From positions 105,426-169,425 of the forward strand of contig NZ_AEWG01000074.1 in assembly GCF_000190375.1 (NCBI RefSeq): a stretch of DNA of 64,000 nucleotides, read 5' to 3'. Within the stretch, counting starts at the first letter, position 1. Each line of letters opens with the position of its first letter. The DNA comes from Rubrivivax benzoatilyticus JA2 = ATCC BAA-35 (GTDB lineage Bacteria > Pseudomonadota > Gammaproteobacteria > Burkholderiales > Burkholderiaceae_C). The notes under the pieces were generated by a model that was not told the DNA's origin, made no database searches, and saw only the letters and a list, made by a program, of their open reading frames with translations. Both the position numbers and the translations under genes were made by a program. Of the stretch, positions 47,870 to 58,538 are shown one piece after another.

Positions 47870-47894
47870 CATTGGTGCCTCGGGAGGCCGCCGC

Positions 47895-49291
47895 TCAGCG
47901 ACGCGGCCCGCGCGGGCCTTGCGAGGCGCGGCCGCCGCCGTGGCCGTGCGAGGACCCGCCGCGCGGCGACGACGCACCACCGCGCCCCCGGCGCCGGCCG
48001 GGCGCTGGCCACCACCCCCGTTGCCACCGCCCGACGCGCCTTGCGGCCGGCCGCCGCGCGAGGGCATGCCACCACCGGCGTTGCGGCGCGTGCCGCCGAC
48101 GCCGATGGTCATGCGGCCGAGCACGATCGGCTCGGCGCGCTCGCCGGCCGGGGGCTCGAAGCCGGGGATCACCTGCACCGGGATCTCGCGCTTGATCAGG
48201 CGCTGGATGTCGCGCAGGAAGATCTCCTCGTCCAGGCAGACCAGCGAGACCGCCTCGCCGCTGGCGCCGGCACGGCCGGTGCGGCCGATGCGGTGAACGT
48301 AGTCTTCCGGCACGTTCGGCAGCTCGTAGTTGACGACGTGCGGCAGCTGGTCGATGTCGATGCCGCGCGCGGCGATGTCGGTGGCCACCAGCACCTGCAG
48401 CGTGCCGGCCTTGAACTCGGCCAGCGCCTTGGTGCGCGCGCCCTGGCTCTTGTTGCCGTGGATCGCCATCGCCGTGATGCCCTGCTCGTTCAGGTACTCG
48501 GCCAGGCGGTTGGCGCCGTGCTTCATGCGCGTGAAGACCAGCACCTGGTGCCAGTCGCCCTGGCGGATCAGGTGCGCCAGCAGCTCCTTCTTCTTCTCGC
48601 GCCCGACCGGGTGCACCTTCTGCGCGATGGTGTCGGCGGTGGCGTTGCGGCGCGCGACCTCGATCAGCGCCGGCTGGTTCAGCAGGCGGTCGGCCAGGGC
48701 CTTGATCTCGTCGCTGAAGGTCGCCGAGAAGAGCAGGCTCTGCTTCTTCTGGGGCAGCACCGCGAGCACCTTCTTGATGTCGTGGATGAAGCCCATGTCG
48801 AGCATGCGGTCGGCTTCGTCGAGCACCAGGATCTGCACCTGAGACAGGTCCAGCGTGCCCTGGCCATGGTGGTCCAGCAGCCGGCCGGGCGTCGCGACGA
48901 GGATGTCGACGCCTTTGCGGAGGCGGTCGATCTGCGGCTGCATGCCGACGCCGCCGAACATCACCATGCTGGTCAGCGGCAGGTACTTGCCGTAGGCACG
49001 AACGCTTTCCTCGACCTGGGCGGCAAGTTCACGTGTCGGCGTCAGCACCAGCGCGCGCACGGCGATGCGGCCGCGGGAGTCGCGCACCGGCTTGGAAGCG
49101 GACAGACGCTGCAGCATCGGCAGCGTGAAACCGGCGGTCTTGCCGGTGCCGGTCTGCGCGCCGGCGAGCAGGTCGCCGCCTTGCAGCACCGCCGGGATCG
49201 CCTGGGCCTGGATCGGGGTCGGCACGTCGTAGCCCTGTTCGCGAACGGCGCGCAGCAGCGGCTCGGCAAGGCCGAGATCGGAAAAATTCAT
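47895..49291 (-). CDS. rhlE: DEAD-box RNA helicase RhlE, tail frameshifted in this sequence
   Basis: About 465 residues after correction. The helicase core is intact: [18 protein letters not shown] (motif I), [10 protein letters not shown] (Ia), [13 protein letters not shown] (II, DEAD), FSATF (III, SAT), [26 protein letters not shown] (V) and [10 protein letters not shown] (VI). After the G/C-rich repeats a C5 run (47985-47989) lacks one base. One base more would give the Gly/Arg-rich RhlE tail [13 protein letters not shown] ending at 47895. As it stands the frame runs on to 47789 into the PpiC gene. It lies divergent from ettA across an FNR-like box. Confidence 0.93.
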
Positions 49292-49601
49292 GGACTTGGT
49301 ATTCGGTCGGCCTGTCGCCCGCTCGGGGGCGCCAGTCGCAGGCGTCGGATCATGGGGCCGCGAGGCGGCGTCGGGCTCGACGACGATGCAGCGACTGGGC
49401 TCTGCATCGGTGCCGAAAATTCTATCTGATGCAGATCAAACCTGCTGAGTGAAACCCCACCGGGCAAAACCATGGCCTCGGCCGACGCCACCCGCGGCGG
49501 GGAAACGGCGCGGGTGAGGACACGCGGAAAGGCGACAATAGCGGTTTGGCCGCGCCAAGCGGCCGTGCTCCACCCATACCGAAAGAACCGAACAGGACTC
49601 C
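49292..49601. other. 310-bp intergenic region between rhlE and ettA
   Basis: Divergent control region. It holds an FNR-type dyad near 49426-49439 and a TAGAAT sequence (49419-49424, minus strand) that could be an rhlE -10. Two out-of-frame short reading frames show no ribosome binding site. No other element is apparent. Confidence 0.5.
49426..49439. promoter_or_regulatory. FNR/ANR-like site upstream of rhlE
   Basis: CTGATGCAGATCAA; on the other strand TTGATCTGCATCAG, which matches nine of ten defined positions of the FNR consensus TTGAT-N4-ATCAA. It lies directly upstream of a TAGAAT sequence on the rhlE strand, so an oxygen regulator might repress or modulate rhlE, or act on ettA in the other direction. 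Confidence 0.4.
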
Positions 49602-51266
<1,665 letters not shown>

Positions 51267-51290
51267 GACCGGGCGGCGACGCCTGAACGG

Positions 51291-51317
51291 ACGGCGGCCT
51301 GCGGGCCGCCGTTTTCG
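51291..51317 (+). terminator. intrinsic terminator after ettA
   Basis: Stem ACGGCGGCC-TGCG-GGCCGCCGT followed by TTTTCGTTT. It lies 25 bp past the ettA stop and separates it from the TetR-led export operon. Confidence 0.82.
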
Positions 51318-51343
51318 TTTCCGGGCGTCCGATTGCCGCTTGA

Positions 51344-51353
51344 CTTGTACAAG
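51344..51353. promoter_or_regulatory. CTTGTACAAG dyad before the TetR gene
   Basis: A perfect 10-bp palindrome 15 bp upstream of the TetR start codon, just before TATAAC (51356-51361). TetR proteins usually repress their own operon by binding such dyads, so it is the best operator candidate for this export operon. Confidence 0.5.
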
Positions 51354-51368
51354 CGTATAACGCGCAGC

Positions 51369-52013
51369 ATGAATTCCCGCCCCGCTGCCGACCCCGGCGC
51401 CCGCGAACGCCTGCTGCAGGCCGGACTGGTGCTGGCGCGCGAGCGCGGGCTGAAGGCGCTGACGGTGCGTGCCGTCGCCGCCGAGGCCGGCGCCAACCTC
51501 GGCAGCTTCGTGCATCACTTCGGCACGCGCGACGCCTTCGTCACCGAGCTGATCGAGCGCTGGTACGCGCCGATGTTCGGCCAGCTGCAGGACCTGGCGC
51601 GGCGCCCCGGCGACCCGCTGCCGGCGCTGCGCGAGGCGTTGCTGGAGTTCGTCGCCTGGGTCGCGCGGCACCGCGACTTCCTCGCGCTGCTGCTGGCCGA
51701 CGCCGCGGCCGGCGAACCCGCGGTGCGGCGTTTCGTCGCGACGATCGAGCAGCGCCACCCGGCGGTGCTGCTGGGCCTGATCGTCCAGGCGCAGGCCGCC
51801 GGCCGGCTGCGCCGTGCCGAGCCGCTGCACCAGCTGATGTTCCTGCTCGCCTCGCTGGCGCTGCCGGTGCTGGTGACGCGGTTGATGGGCGCACGCGAGA
51901 TCGCCCCGGCCGCTTTCGTCGAGCGCCTGACGCCGCTGGCCGTGGCCCCCGAACGCATCGCCGAGCGCCTGGACTGGGCGCTGCGTGGCCTGGCCCCCGA
52001 CCCGGAGCGCTGA
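51369..52013 (+). CDS. TetR-family regulator of an export operon (CecR/YbiH-like)
   Basis: 214 residues. The N-terminal helix-turn-helix RERLLQAGLVLARERGLKALTVRAVAAEAGANLGSFVHHFGTRDAFVTELIERWY matches TetR. The C-terminal ligand part is Ala/Leu-rich. It is followed with one base gap by the HlyD-type gene. The E. coli equivalent CecR controls the ybhGFSR export genes in the same way. The start at 51369 was chosen because the upstream 12 codons cover the operator. Confidence 0.88.
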   Translation: MNSRPAADPGARERLLQAGLVLARERGLKALTVRAVAAEAGANLGSFVHHFGTRDAFVTELIERWYAPMFGQLQDLARRPGDPLPALREALLEFVAWVARHRDFLALLLADAAAGEPAVRRFVATIEQRHPAVLLGLIVQAQAAGRLRRAEPLHQLMFLLASLALPVLVTRLMGAREIAPAAFVERLTPLAVAPERIAERLDWALRGLAPDPER

Positions 52014-52014
52014 G

Positions 52015-52977
52015 ATGAACGCCCTGCCCCGCCACGCCGCCGTGCTGGCCGCCGTCCTGTCGCTTGCCGGCTGCGGTGCCGAGCGTGACGCGCCCTTGGC
52101 CGGTTATGCCGAGGCCGAGATGGTCTACGTCGCGGCTTCCGCCGGCGGCACGCTGCGCACGCTGCACGTGCGCCGCGGCGACGCGGTGCAGGCCGGGCAG
52201 CCGCTGTTCGCGCTGGACGCCGACGCCGAGGCGCTGTCGCGCCAGGCCGCCGACGCACGCCGCGCGGCCGCCGAGTCGCAGGCCGAGGACCTGCGCAAAG
52301 GCAAGCGCCCGTTGGAGCGTGCCGCGCTCGACGCCCAGCTCGCCCAGGCGCGTGCCGCGCTGGTGGCCAGCGAATCGGCGCTGAAGCGCCAGCGTGCGCT
52401 GGTCGACCAGGGTTTCGTCTCGGCGGCGCGGCTGGACGAACTCGTCGCCGCACGCGACGCCGACGCCGCGCGCGTGCACGAGCTCGAAGCAGAGCGCCGC
52501 CTGGCCGACGAAGCGGCACGCGCCGACGCCGTGGCGGCGGCCGCCGCCAGCGCCCGCGGCGCCGGAGCCGACGCTGCGCTGGCGCGCTGGCACGAGGACC
52601 AGAAGTCGCGCAGCGCCCCGGTCGCCGCCCAGGTCTACGACACGCTGTACCGCCCCGGCGAGTGGGTGCCGGCGGGCTCGCCGGTGGTCGTGCTGCTGCC
52701 GCCGGGCGCCGTCAAGCTGCGTTTCTTCGTGCCCGAGGCGCTGCTGGCGCGCGCCAAGGTCGGCGCCAGCGTCGCGGTGGCCTGCGACGGCTGCCCCGCC
52801 GGCCTCACGGCGCGCATCGGCCATGTCTCGCCGGAAGCGGAATACACGCCGCCGGTCATCTACAGCAACGAGTCGCGCAGCAAGCTCGTCTTCCGCGCCG
52901 AAGCCTGGCCCGATGGTGTCTCGGCGCTGAAGCCCGGCCAGCCGGTGCAGGTCTCGCTGCCGGACGCCGCACGATGA
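52015..52977 (+). CDS. HlyD/YbhG-like periplasmic adaptor lipoprotein
   Basis: 320 residues. MNALPRHAAVLAAVLSLAGCGAE has a good lipobox (LAGC), so it is probably lipid-anchored to a membrane. A biotinyl-lipoyl hairpin domain follows (YVAASAGGTLRTLHVRRGDAVQAGQPLFALDADAE), then a coiled-coil region (about residues 80-195), then the second half of the barrel (VYDTLYRPGEWVPAGSPVVVLLPPG). It bridges inner-membrane ABC and outer-membrane parts. Its stop overlaps the next gene's start by four bases. Confidence 0.9.
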   Translation: MNALPRHAAVLAAVLSLAGCGAERDAPLAGYAEAEMVYVAASAGGTLRTLHVRRGDAVQAGQPLFALDADAEALSRQAADARRAAAESQAEDLRKGKRPLERAALDAQLAQARAALVASESALKRQRALVDQGFVSAARLDELVAARDADAARVHELEAERRLADEAARADAVAAAAASARGAGADAALARWHEDQKSRSAPVAAQVYDTLYRPGEWVPAGSPVVVLLPPGAVKLRFFVPEALLARAKVGASVAVACDGCPAGLTARIGHVSPEAEYTPPVIYSNESRSKLVFRAEAWPDGVSALKPGQPVQVSLPDAAR

Positions 52978-53897
52978 ACACCGAGTTCGCGATCGACGTG
53001 AGTGGCCTGAGCAAACGCTTCGGCGAACGCACCGTCGTCGACACGATCTCGATCCAGGTGCGCCGCGGCGAGATCTGCGGCTTTCTCGGCCCCAACGGCA
53101 GCGGCAAGACGACGACGATCCGCATGCTCTGCGGCCTGCTCGAGCCCGATGCCGGCGAAGGCCGCTGCCTGGGCCTGGACCTGCGCCGCGACACACGCCG
53201 CATCAAGCGCCGCGTCGGCTACATGACGCAGCGTTTCGGCCTCTACGACGACCTGTCGATCGAGGAGAACCTGGACTTCGTCGCGCGCGTCTACGGCATG
53301 GCGCGGCGGCGCGAGGCGGTCGACGGCGCGCTCGAACGCCTGGGGCTGGCCGGCCGCCGCACCCAGCTCGCCGGCTCGCTGTCGGGCGGCTGGAAGCAGC
53401 GCCTGGCGCTGGCCGCCTGCATGCTGCACCAGCCCGAGCTGCTGCTGCTGGACGAGCCGACCGCCGGCGTCGACCCCAAGGCGCGGCGCGACTTCTGGCA
53501 GCAGATCCACAGCCTGGCCGCCGAAGGCCTGACGGTGCTGGTGTCGACGCACTACATGGACGAGGCCGAACGCTGCCACCGCCTGGCCTACATCAGCTAC
53601 GGCCGGCTGCTGGCCGCCGGCAGCGCGGCCGAGGTCGTGGCGGCCGCGGGGCTGCGCACCTGGACGCTGCGCGGCGAACACCTCGCCGACGCGGTGGCAC
53701 TGCTGGCGCAGGACGATCGCTGGATGGCCGTGCCCTTCGGCAGCGCGGTGCACGTCAGCGCGCGCGCCGGCGAGGACTTCGCCGCCTGGCTGGACGGTGC
53801 CGCGCCCGGCCACCGCTGGACCGTCGAGCCGATCGCCACCGGGCTCGAAGACGTCTTCATCTCGCTGACCCAGCATGCCCAGGATCCTCTCGCTTAG
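52974..53897 (+). CDS. ABC transporter ATP-binding protein (YbhF-like export ATPase, half size)
   Basis: 307 residues. Walker A LGPNGSGKTTTIRMLCGLLEPDAG, Q-loop YMTQRFGLYDDLSIEENL, signature LSGGWKQRLALAACML, Walker B LLLLDEPTAGVD, H-loop LVSTHYMDEAERC. The C-terminal 80 residues carry an extra small domain. Unlike E. coli YbhF, which has two ABC domains, this has one. It overlaps the permease gene by 23 bases. It energises the adjacent ABC-2 permease. Confidence 0.92.
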   Translation: MNTEFAIDVSGLSKRFGERTVVDTISIQVRRGEICGFLGPNGSGKTTTIRMLCGLLEPDAGEGRCLGLDLRRDTRRIKRRVGYMTQRFGLYDDLSIEENLDFVARVYGMARRREAVDGALERLGLAGRRTQLAGSLSGGWKQRLALAACMLHQPELLLLDEPTAGVDPKARRDFWQQIHSLAAEGLTVLVSTHYMDEAERCHRLAYISYGRLLAAGSAAEVVAAAGLRTWTLRGEHLADAVALLAQDDRWMAVPFGSAVHVSARAGEDFAAWLDGAAPGHRWTVEPIATGLEDVFISLTQHAQDPLA

Positions 53898-55014
53898 CTG
53901 GGGCCGCATCCTCGCAGTGCTGCGCAAGGAGCTGATCCAGCTGCGCCGCGACCGGCTGACCTTCGCGATGCTGATCGGCGTGCCGCTGATGCAGCTGGTG
54001 CTGTTCGGCTACGCGATCAACGGTGACCCCAAGCACCTGCCGACGGCCGTCGTCGCGCTGGACGAGTCGCCGGTCGTGCGCAGCGTCGTCGCCGCGGTGC
54101 GCAACACCGGCTACTTCGAGATCGTCGCGACGCCCAGCGAAGCCGGTGCCGAGGAGCTGATCGCGCGCGGCGAGGTCCAGTTCGCACTGGTCTTCCCGGG
54201 CGACTTCACGCGCCGGCTGCTGCGCGGCGAGACGCCGCCGCTGGTCGTGCTGGCCGACGCCAGCGACCCGGCAGCCACCGGGCAGGCGGTGGCCGCGCTG
54301 GCGGCGCTGCCGACGCTGGCGCTGCGCAGCGAGCTCACAGGCGTGCTGGCGCCGCTGGCCGGCGGTGCGGCGCCGTTCGAGCTGCGTGTGCACAAGCGCT
54401 ACAACCCCGAGGGCATCACCGCGTTCAACGTCGTGCCGGGGCTGATGGGCGTCATCCTGACGATGACGCTGGTGATGATGACCTCGATGGCGATGACCCG
54501 CGAACGCGAGCGCGGCACGCTGGAGAACCTGCTGGCCACCCCGGTGCGTCCGGTGGAGATGATGGCCGGCAAGATCCTGCCCTACGTGATCATCGGCTAC
54601 GGCCAGGTGCTGCTGGTCTTCGCCGCGGCACGCGTGCTGTTCCACGTGCCGATGGCCGGCAGCTTCGTGCTGCTGTCGGCGATGGTGCTGCTGTTCATCG
54701 TCGCGACGCTGTCGGTGGGTTTCACCTTCAGCACGATCGCGCGCTCGCAGATGCAGAGCATGCAGATGACGATGTTCTATTTCCTGCCGAACATCCTGCT
54801 GTCGGGCTTCATGTTCCCGTTCCGCGGCATGCCGGGCTGGGCGCAGACGATCGGCGAGGTGCTGCCGCTGACGCACTTCCTGCGCATCGTGCGCGCCGTG
54901 ATGCTCAAGGGCAGCGGCTTCGCCGACCTGTGGCCCGAGGCGGCGGCGATCGCCGCCTTCGCGCTGGCCACCGGCGGCGTGGCGATGCTGCGCTACCGCC
55001 AGACCATCGACTAG
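53875..55014 (+). CDS. ABC-2 type permease (YbhS/YbhR-like)
   Basis: 379 residues. LRKELIQLRRDRLTFAMLIGVPLMQLVLFGYAIN is the classic ABC-2 N-terminal helix and amphipathic segment; a large periplasmic domain (about residues 50-175) follows, then helices with TSMAMTRERERGTLENLLATPVRPVEMMAGKILPYVIIGYGQ and FSTIARSQMQSMQMTMFYFLPNILLSGFMFPFRGMP. With the ATPase and adaptor it should form an export system for drugs or other hydrophobic compounds. The E. coli system has two such permeases; here only one. Confidence 0.92.
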   Translation: MPRILSLSWGRILAVLRKELIQLRRDRLTFAMLIGVPLMQLVLFGYAINGDPKHLPTAVVALDESPVVRSVVAAVRNTGYFEIVATPSEAGAEELIARGEVQFALVFPGDFTRRLLRGETPPLVVLADASDPAATGQAVAALAALPTLALRSELTGVLAPLAGGAAPFELRVHKRYNPEGITAFNVVPGLMGVILTMTLVMMTSMAMTRERERGTLENLLATPVRPVEMMAGKILPYVIIGYGQVLLVFAAARVLFHVPMAGSFVLLSAMVLLFIVATLSVGFTFSTIARSQMQSMQMTMFYFLPNILLSGFMFPFRGMPGWAQTIGEVLPLTHFLRIVRAVMLKGSGFADLWPEAAAIAAFALATGGVAMLRYRQTID

Positions 55015-55101
55015 CGCTGAAGCCTCAAGACCTTGCCTCGTGACGCGGCCGGAAGTCGACTGATCGGAGCGAGCGCGCCGCGCGGCGACGCTGCGGCTTG
55101 A

Positions 55102-55785
55102 TCAGGCCGTCGTGGCCTCGGCCACCCGCCCCGCCTCGATGCGCAGCTGGCGTTCGCAGCGCGCGGCGATCTGCAGGTCGTGGGTGACGAGCACCAGCGT
55201 CGTGCCGGCCTCGCGGTTGAGCTCGAACATCAGCTCCATCACCTTGGCGCCGGTGGCGAAGTCCAGGCTGCCGGTGGGCTCGTCGGCCAGCAGCACCGCC
55301 GGACGCACGACGAAGGCACGTGCCAGCGCGACCCGCTGCTGCTCGCCGCCGGACAGCAGCTTCGGGTAGTGGCCCAGGCGTTCGGCAAGACCCACGCGCT
55401 GCAGCATCTCGGTGGCCGCGGCACGCGCGTCGCGCCGGCCCATCAGCTCCAGCGGCAGCATCACGTTCTCCAGCGCCGTCAGGTGGCCCAGCAGCTGGAA
55501 GTTCTGGAACACGAAGCCGACCTGGCGCGCGCGCAGCGCCGCACGTGCGTCCTCGTCGAGCGCGAAGAGGTCGGTGCCGGCCAGCGTCACCGTGCCCGCG
55601 GTCGGCGTGTCCAGCCCGGCCAGGATCGCCAGCAGCGTGCTCTTGCCCGAGCCCGAGGCGCCGACGATGGCCACCGTCTCCTTCGGGAAAAGCGCGAAAT
55701 CGATGTCGTGGAGAATCGTCAGCGTGCCGGTCGAATCGGCGACCTGCTTCGAGATGCGTTGGACGGAGATGATCGGATCGGACAT
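55102..55785 (-). CDS. YbbA/LolD-like ABC transporter ATP-binding protein
   Basis: 227 residues. Walker A VGASGSGKSTLLAILAGLD, signature LLSGGEQQRVALARAFVV, Walker B VLLADEPTGSLD, H-loop LVTHDLQIAARC. Close to YbbA of the ybbA-ybbP FtsX-type pair, in which the ATPase works with a large permease. That permease is missing here; the next gene downstream is convergent. Start codons of this gene and tesA are only four bases apart on opposite strands, so their promoters lie in each other's coding sequences. Confidence 0.88.
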   Translation of the reverse strand: MSDPIISVQRISKQVADSTGTLTILHDIDFALFPKETVAIVGASGSGKSTLLAILAGLDTPTAGTVTLAGTDLFALDEDARAALRARQVGFVFQNFQLLGHLTALENVMLPLELMGRRDARAAATEMLQRVGLAERLGHYPKLLSGGEQQRVALARAFVVRPAVLLADEPTGSLDFATGAKVMELMFELNREAGTTLVLVTHDLQIAARCERQLRIEAGRVAEATTA

Positions 55786-55789
55786 TCGG

Positions 55790-56434
55790 ATGCGGTGGAC
55801 CCGCCGGCAGTGGCTGGCGCATGCTAGCGCGCTCGCCGTCTCCCCGGCGGTCGCGGGCCCGGCGGCGGCAGCCGGCACGCGCACCCTGCTCGTGCTCGGC
55901 GACAGCCTGTCGGCCGAGTACGGCCTGGCGCGCGGCAGCGGCTGGGTGTCGCTGCTCGACAAGCGTCTGGGCGCCCAGGCGCCGGGCTGGAAAGTCGTCA
56001 ACGCCAGCATCAGCGGCGAGACGACCTCCGGCGGCCGCACGCGGCTGCCGGCGCTGCTCAAGCAGCACCAGCCGGACCTGGTGATCCTGGAGCTCGGCGG
56101 CAACGACGCGCTGCGCGGCCTGCCGATCGCCAACACACGCGACAACCTGGCGGCGATGGCGCGCAGCGCGCGCGAGGCCGGCGCCAAGGTCGTCGTCGTC
56201 GGCATGGAGGTGCCGCCGAACTACGGCCGCCGCTACGCCGAGGACTTCGCCGCCTCGTTCGCCAAGGTCGCGCGCGAGACCGGCGCAGCGCTCGTGCCCT
56301 TCCTGCTGCGCGGCGTGGCCGACGTGCCCGAGGCCGAGACGCTGTTCCAGCCCGACCGCATCCACCCCACCGCGCAGGCCCAGCCGACGATGCTCGACAA
56401 CGTCTGGCCGGTGCTCAAGCCGCTGCTGCGCTGA
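55790..56434 (+). CDS. SGNH arylesterase/thioesterase (TesA-like)
   Basis: 214 residues with a signal peptide (RRQWLAHASALAVSPAVAGPAAAAG). SGNH blocks: block I LLVLGDSLSAEYGL (GDSL), block III LELGGNDALRG (GGND), and block V DRIHPT (His). The enzyme is a periplasmic hydrolase acting on acyl-CoA thioesters or esters. An upstream ATG (55769) is in frame but starts within the ybbA-like gene. Divergent from the ybbA-like gene. Confidence 0.9.
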   Translation: MRWTRRQWLAHASALAVSPAVAGPAAAAGTRTLLVLGDSLSAEYGLARGSGWVSLLDKRLGAQAPGWKVVNASISGETTSGGRTRLPALLKQHQPDLVILELGGNDALRGLPIANTRDNLAAMARSAREAGAKVVVVGMEVPPNYGRRYAEDFAASFAKVARETGAALVPFLLRGVADVPEAETLFQPDRIHPTAQAQPTMLDNVWPVLKPLLR

Positions 56435-56512
56435 TCCACCGCGGCGCCTGGGCGCCCCAACGCGGGCCACCAGGACGCTGCCCGCGCGCCTGAGCCCGGC
56501 GCCGGGGCCGAT

Positions 56513-58462
56513 TCAGCGATCGTCCTGGCGCGGGCCGCCGCGGCGCTCGCCGCCGCGCCGATCCTCGGCCTTGTCGTCACGGCGTTCGGGCTGGCGCGGC
56601 TGCATCTGCGGCTGCATCTGCGGCTGCATCTGCGGGCGCTCCGGTGGGCGCTCCTGCACCGCCTCTCGGCCGCGCGGCTCGACCGGCATGCGCGTGAACT
56701 CGCGGCCCGGGCGTTCGACGCCCTGGTCGGGCGCACGGCGCTCGACGGTCTGCGGCGGCCGCGGAGCACGCTCCTCGGCCGGCCGCGTGGTCCAGGTCGT
56801 GCCGCGGCGCTCGGTCGAGGCCGGCGGGTCCGTGCGCTCGGTGGGCTCGCGCCGCGGCATCGTGGGCTCCGGGCTGCCGAAGTTCGTCGCCGGCAGCGGA
56901 CGCGTCGTCGTGCGATCGTTCTGCCGCTCGTCGCGGCGGTCGTCCCGCCGGTCGTCGCGGCGCTCGTCGGCGCGCTCGGCCGGCGGTACCGGCGTTCTGG
57001 TGAAGCCGGAGCCCGGGCGGGTCGCCCCGCGGTCGGTGTCCGGCCAGGGCGACGGCACTCGCTCGTCGCGCTGCTCGCGTGGCGGGTCGCGACGCACCGG
57101 CGGCAGCGTGCCGCGGCGGCCGTCGTCACCGCCGCTCCAGCGCGGCGAAGGCGGCGGCGGCCGGCGCACGGCGTCGCTGGCCGGCGCCTGCGGCAGCGCC
57201 GCCGGGGTGTCGGTGCGCAGCGGCTGGCGGCCCACCGGCACGTCGACCACCGCCCGGGCCACCGGCTGGCGGCGCACCAGCACGTCGCGCGAGACGACGG
57301 TGACGCCGCCGGGCACACCCTGGTTGGTGTACATGATCGGCCCGGTCGGCACGCGGCGCGGCAGGTGCGGGTGGTGGTTCACGCGGTCGACGTAGACCGG
57401 CGTGACGCGGTAGTACGGCACGAAGACCTCGCGCGGCGCCAGCGGCACCCAGCCGACCGGCGGCCCGCCGAGGTTGATCGAGAGGCTGAAGTTGGAGCCG
57501 CCGACCCAGGCCACCAGCGCCGGCGCGTAGACCGGGCGTGCGACATAGGCGCCCGGATACCAGGCCCAGCGGTTGCCCCAGTACATCCAGCGGCCGTAGT
57601 GGAAAGGCGCGAAGCCCCAGGGCGCGTCGTCGACCCAGGTCCAGCCCCAGGGCGCGACCCAGGCCCAGTGGCCGTAGCGGTACGGCGCCCAGCCGGCCGG
57701 CACCGCCGACGGGACCCAGACGTTGCCGTACTCGGGGTGGCGGTCCCAGCGGCCGTAGCGGTCCAGATCCTCGGCACCGGTCATCTCGGGCGAGACGTAG
57801 CGGTAGGCGGCACTGCGTTCGTCGGCGCGGTCCTCGCGGCGGGCCCAGTCGGCGAACTCGTCGTCGGGCGGCTCGTCCCAGCGGCGCTGGGCCCGGCCAC
57901 GTTCGTTCCAGAGTTCGACGCGGCGGCCGTCGTCGACGGTGAAGGCCGCGGCGCCGGCCGGGTCGACCCTCAGCTCGCCGCGCCAGGCCGTGGCCCAGCT
58001 GACGTCGTCGACGCGGTCGGCGCGGTAGTAGCCGGCACGGCGCGGGTGCAGCGTGGCCTCGTCGGTGACGAGTTCGGTCTCGTCGGCGACCTCGCTGGAG
58101 CGCACGCGCAGCGCCGCCGCGCCGCTGTGCAGCCGCAGCGAGACCCGCTGGTCGTCCAGGCGCTGCACCTCCAGCTCGGTGCTGCCGCCCAGGCGCACCG
58201 TCGTCGAGCCGATGCGCAGCGTGGCGCGGGCATCGCCGTCGGTGGAGATTCGGTCGCCGCGGGTCAGCGGGCGATTGGTGGAAACGTCGACCCAGGCGCC
58301 CTGGGCGTCGTCGTAGAGCCAGACGCGGCCGTCGGTGGCGGCGACCCGGCCGACGCGCCCGGGCGGGTCGTCCTGCGCGAAACCCAGCGCCGGCACGGCC
58401 AGCGCCGCGACGGTGACGAGGCCGGCAGCCAGCCGGCGGACGAGGCGTTCAGCACGGTTCAT
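56513..58462 (-). CDS. DUF6600/FecR-like Arg-rich envelope protein
   Basis: 649 residues. A signal peptide (LVRRLAAGLVTVAALAVPALGFAQ) is followed by a FecR-like beta domain (residues 30-120: RVAATDGRVWLYDDAQGAWVDVSTNRPLTRGDRISTDGDARATLRIGSTTVRLG). Then comes a Tyr/Trp-rich repeat part (GAEDLDRYGRWDRHPEYGNVWVPSAVPAGWAPYRYGHWAWVAPWGWTWVDDAPWGFAPFHYGRWMYW). The last 220 residues are a low-complexity Arg/Pro/Asp tail with a QMQP repeat (QPQMQPQMQPQMQP). Such proteins are common, secreted and of unknown function. Confidence 0.85.
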   Translation of the reverse strand: MNRAERLVRRLAAGLVTVAALAVPALGFAQDDPPGRVGRVAATDGRVWLYDDAQGAWVDVSTNRPLTRGDRISTDGDARATLRIGSTTVRLGGSTELEVQRLDDQRVSLRLHSGAAALRVRSSEVADETELVTDEATLHPRRAGYYRADRVDDVSWATAWRGELRVDPAGAAAFTVDDGRRVELWNERGRAQRRWDEPPDDEFADWARREDRADERSAAYRYVSPEMTGAEDLDRYGRWDRHPEYGNVWVPSAVPAGWAPYRYGHWAWVAPWGWTWVDDAPWGFAPFHYGRWMYWGNRWAWYPGAYVARPVYAPALVAWVGGSNFSLSINLGGPPVGWVPLAPREVFVPYYRVTPVYVDRVNHHPHLPRRVPTGPIMYTNQGVPGGVTVVSRDVLVRRQPVARAVVDVPVGRQPLRTDTPAALPQAPASDAVRRPPPPSPRWSGGDDGRRGTLPPVRRDPPREQRDERVPSPWPDTDRGATRPGSGFTRTPVPPAERADERRDDRRDDRRDERQNDRTTTRPLPATNFGSPEPTMPRREPTERTDPPASTERRGTTWTTRPAEERAPRPPQTVERRAPDQGVERPGREFTRMPVEPRGREAVQERPPERPQMQPQMQPQMQPRQPERRDDKAEDRRGGERRGGPRQDDR

Positions 58463-58538
58463 GTGTCTCCAACGCGCAGCGCGGGGGTGACGCCGACCGG
58501 CCCCCATGTAAACCGGTGTTTCTGCCGCAGGCCGGCCT

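Noticed and set aside
51333..51368. Longer start for the TetR gene
   Set aside because: The 12 extra codons would cover the CTTGTACAAG operator and the TATAAC box; the ATG at 51369 fits TetR relatives.
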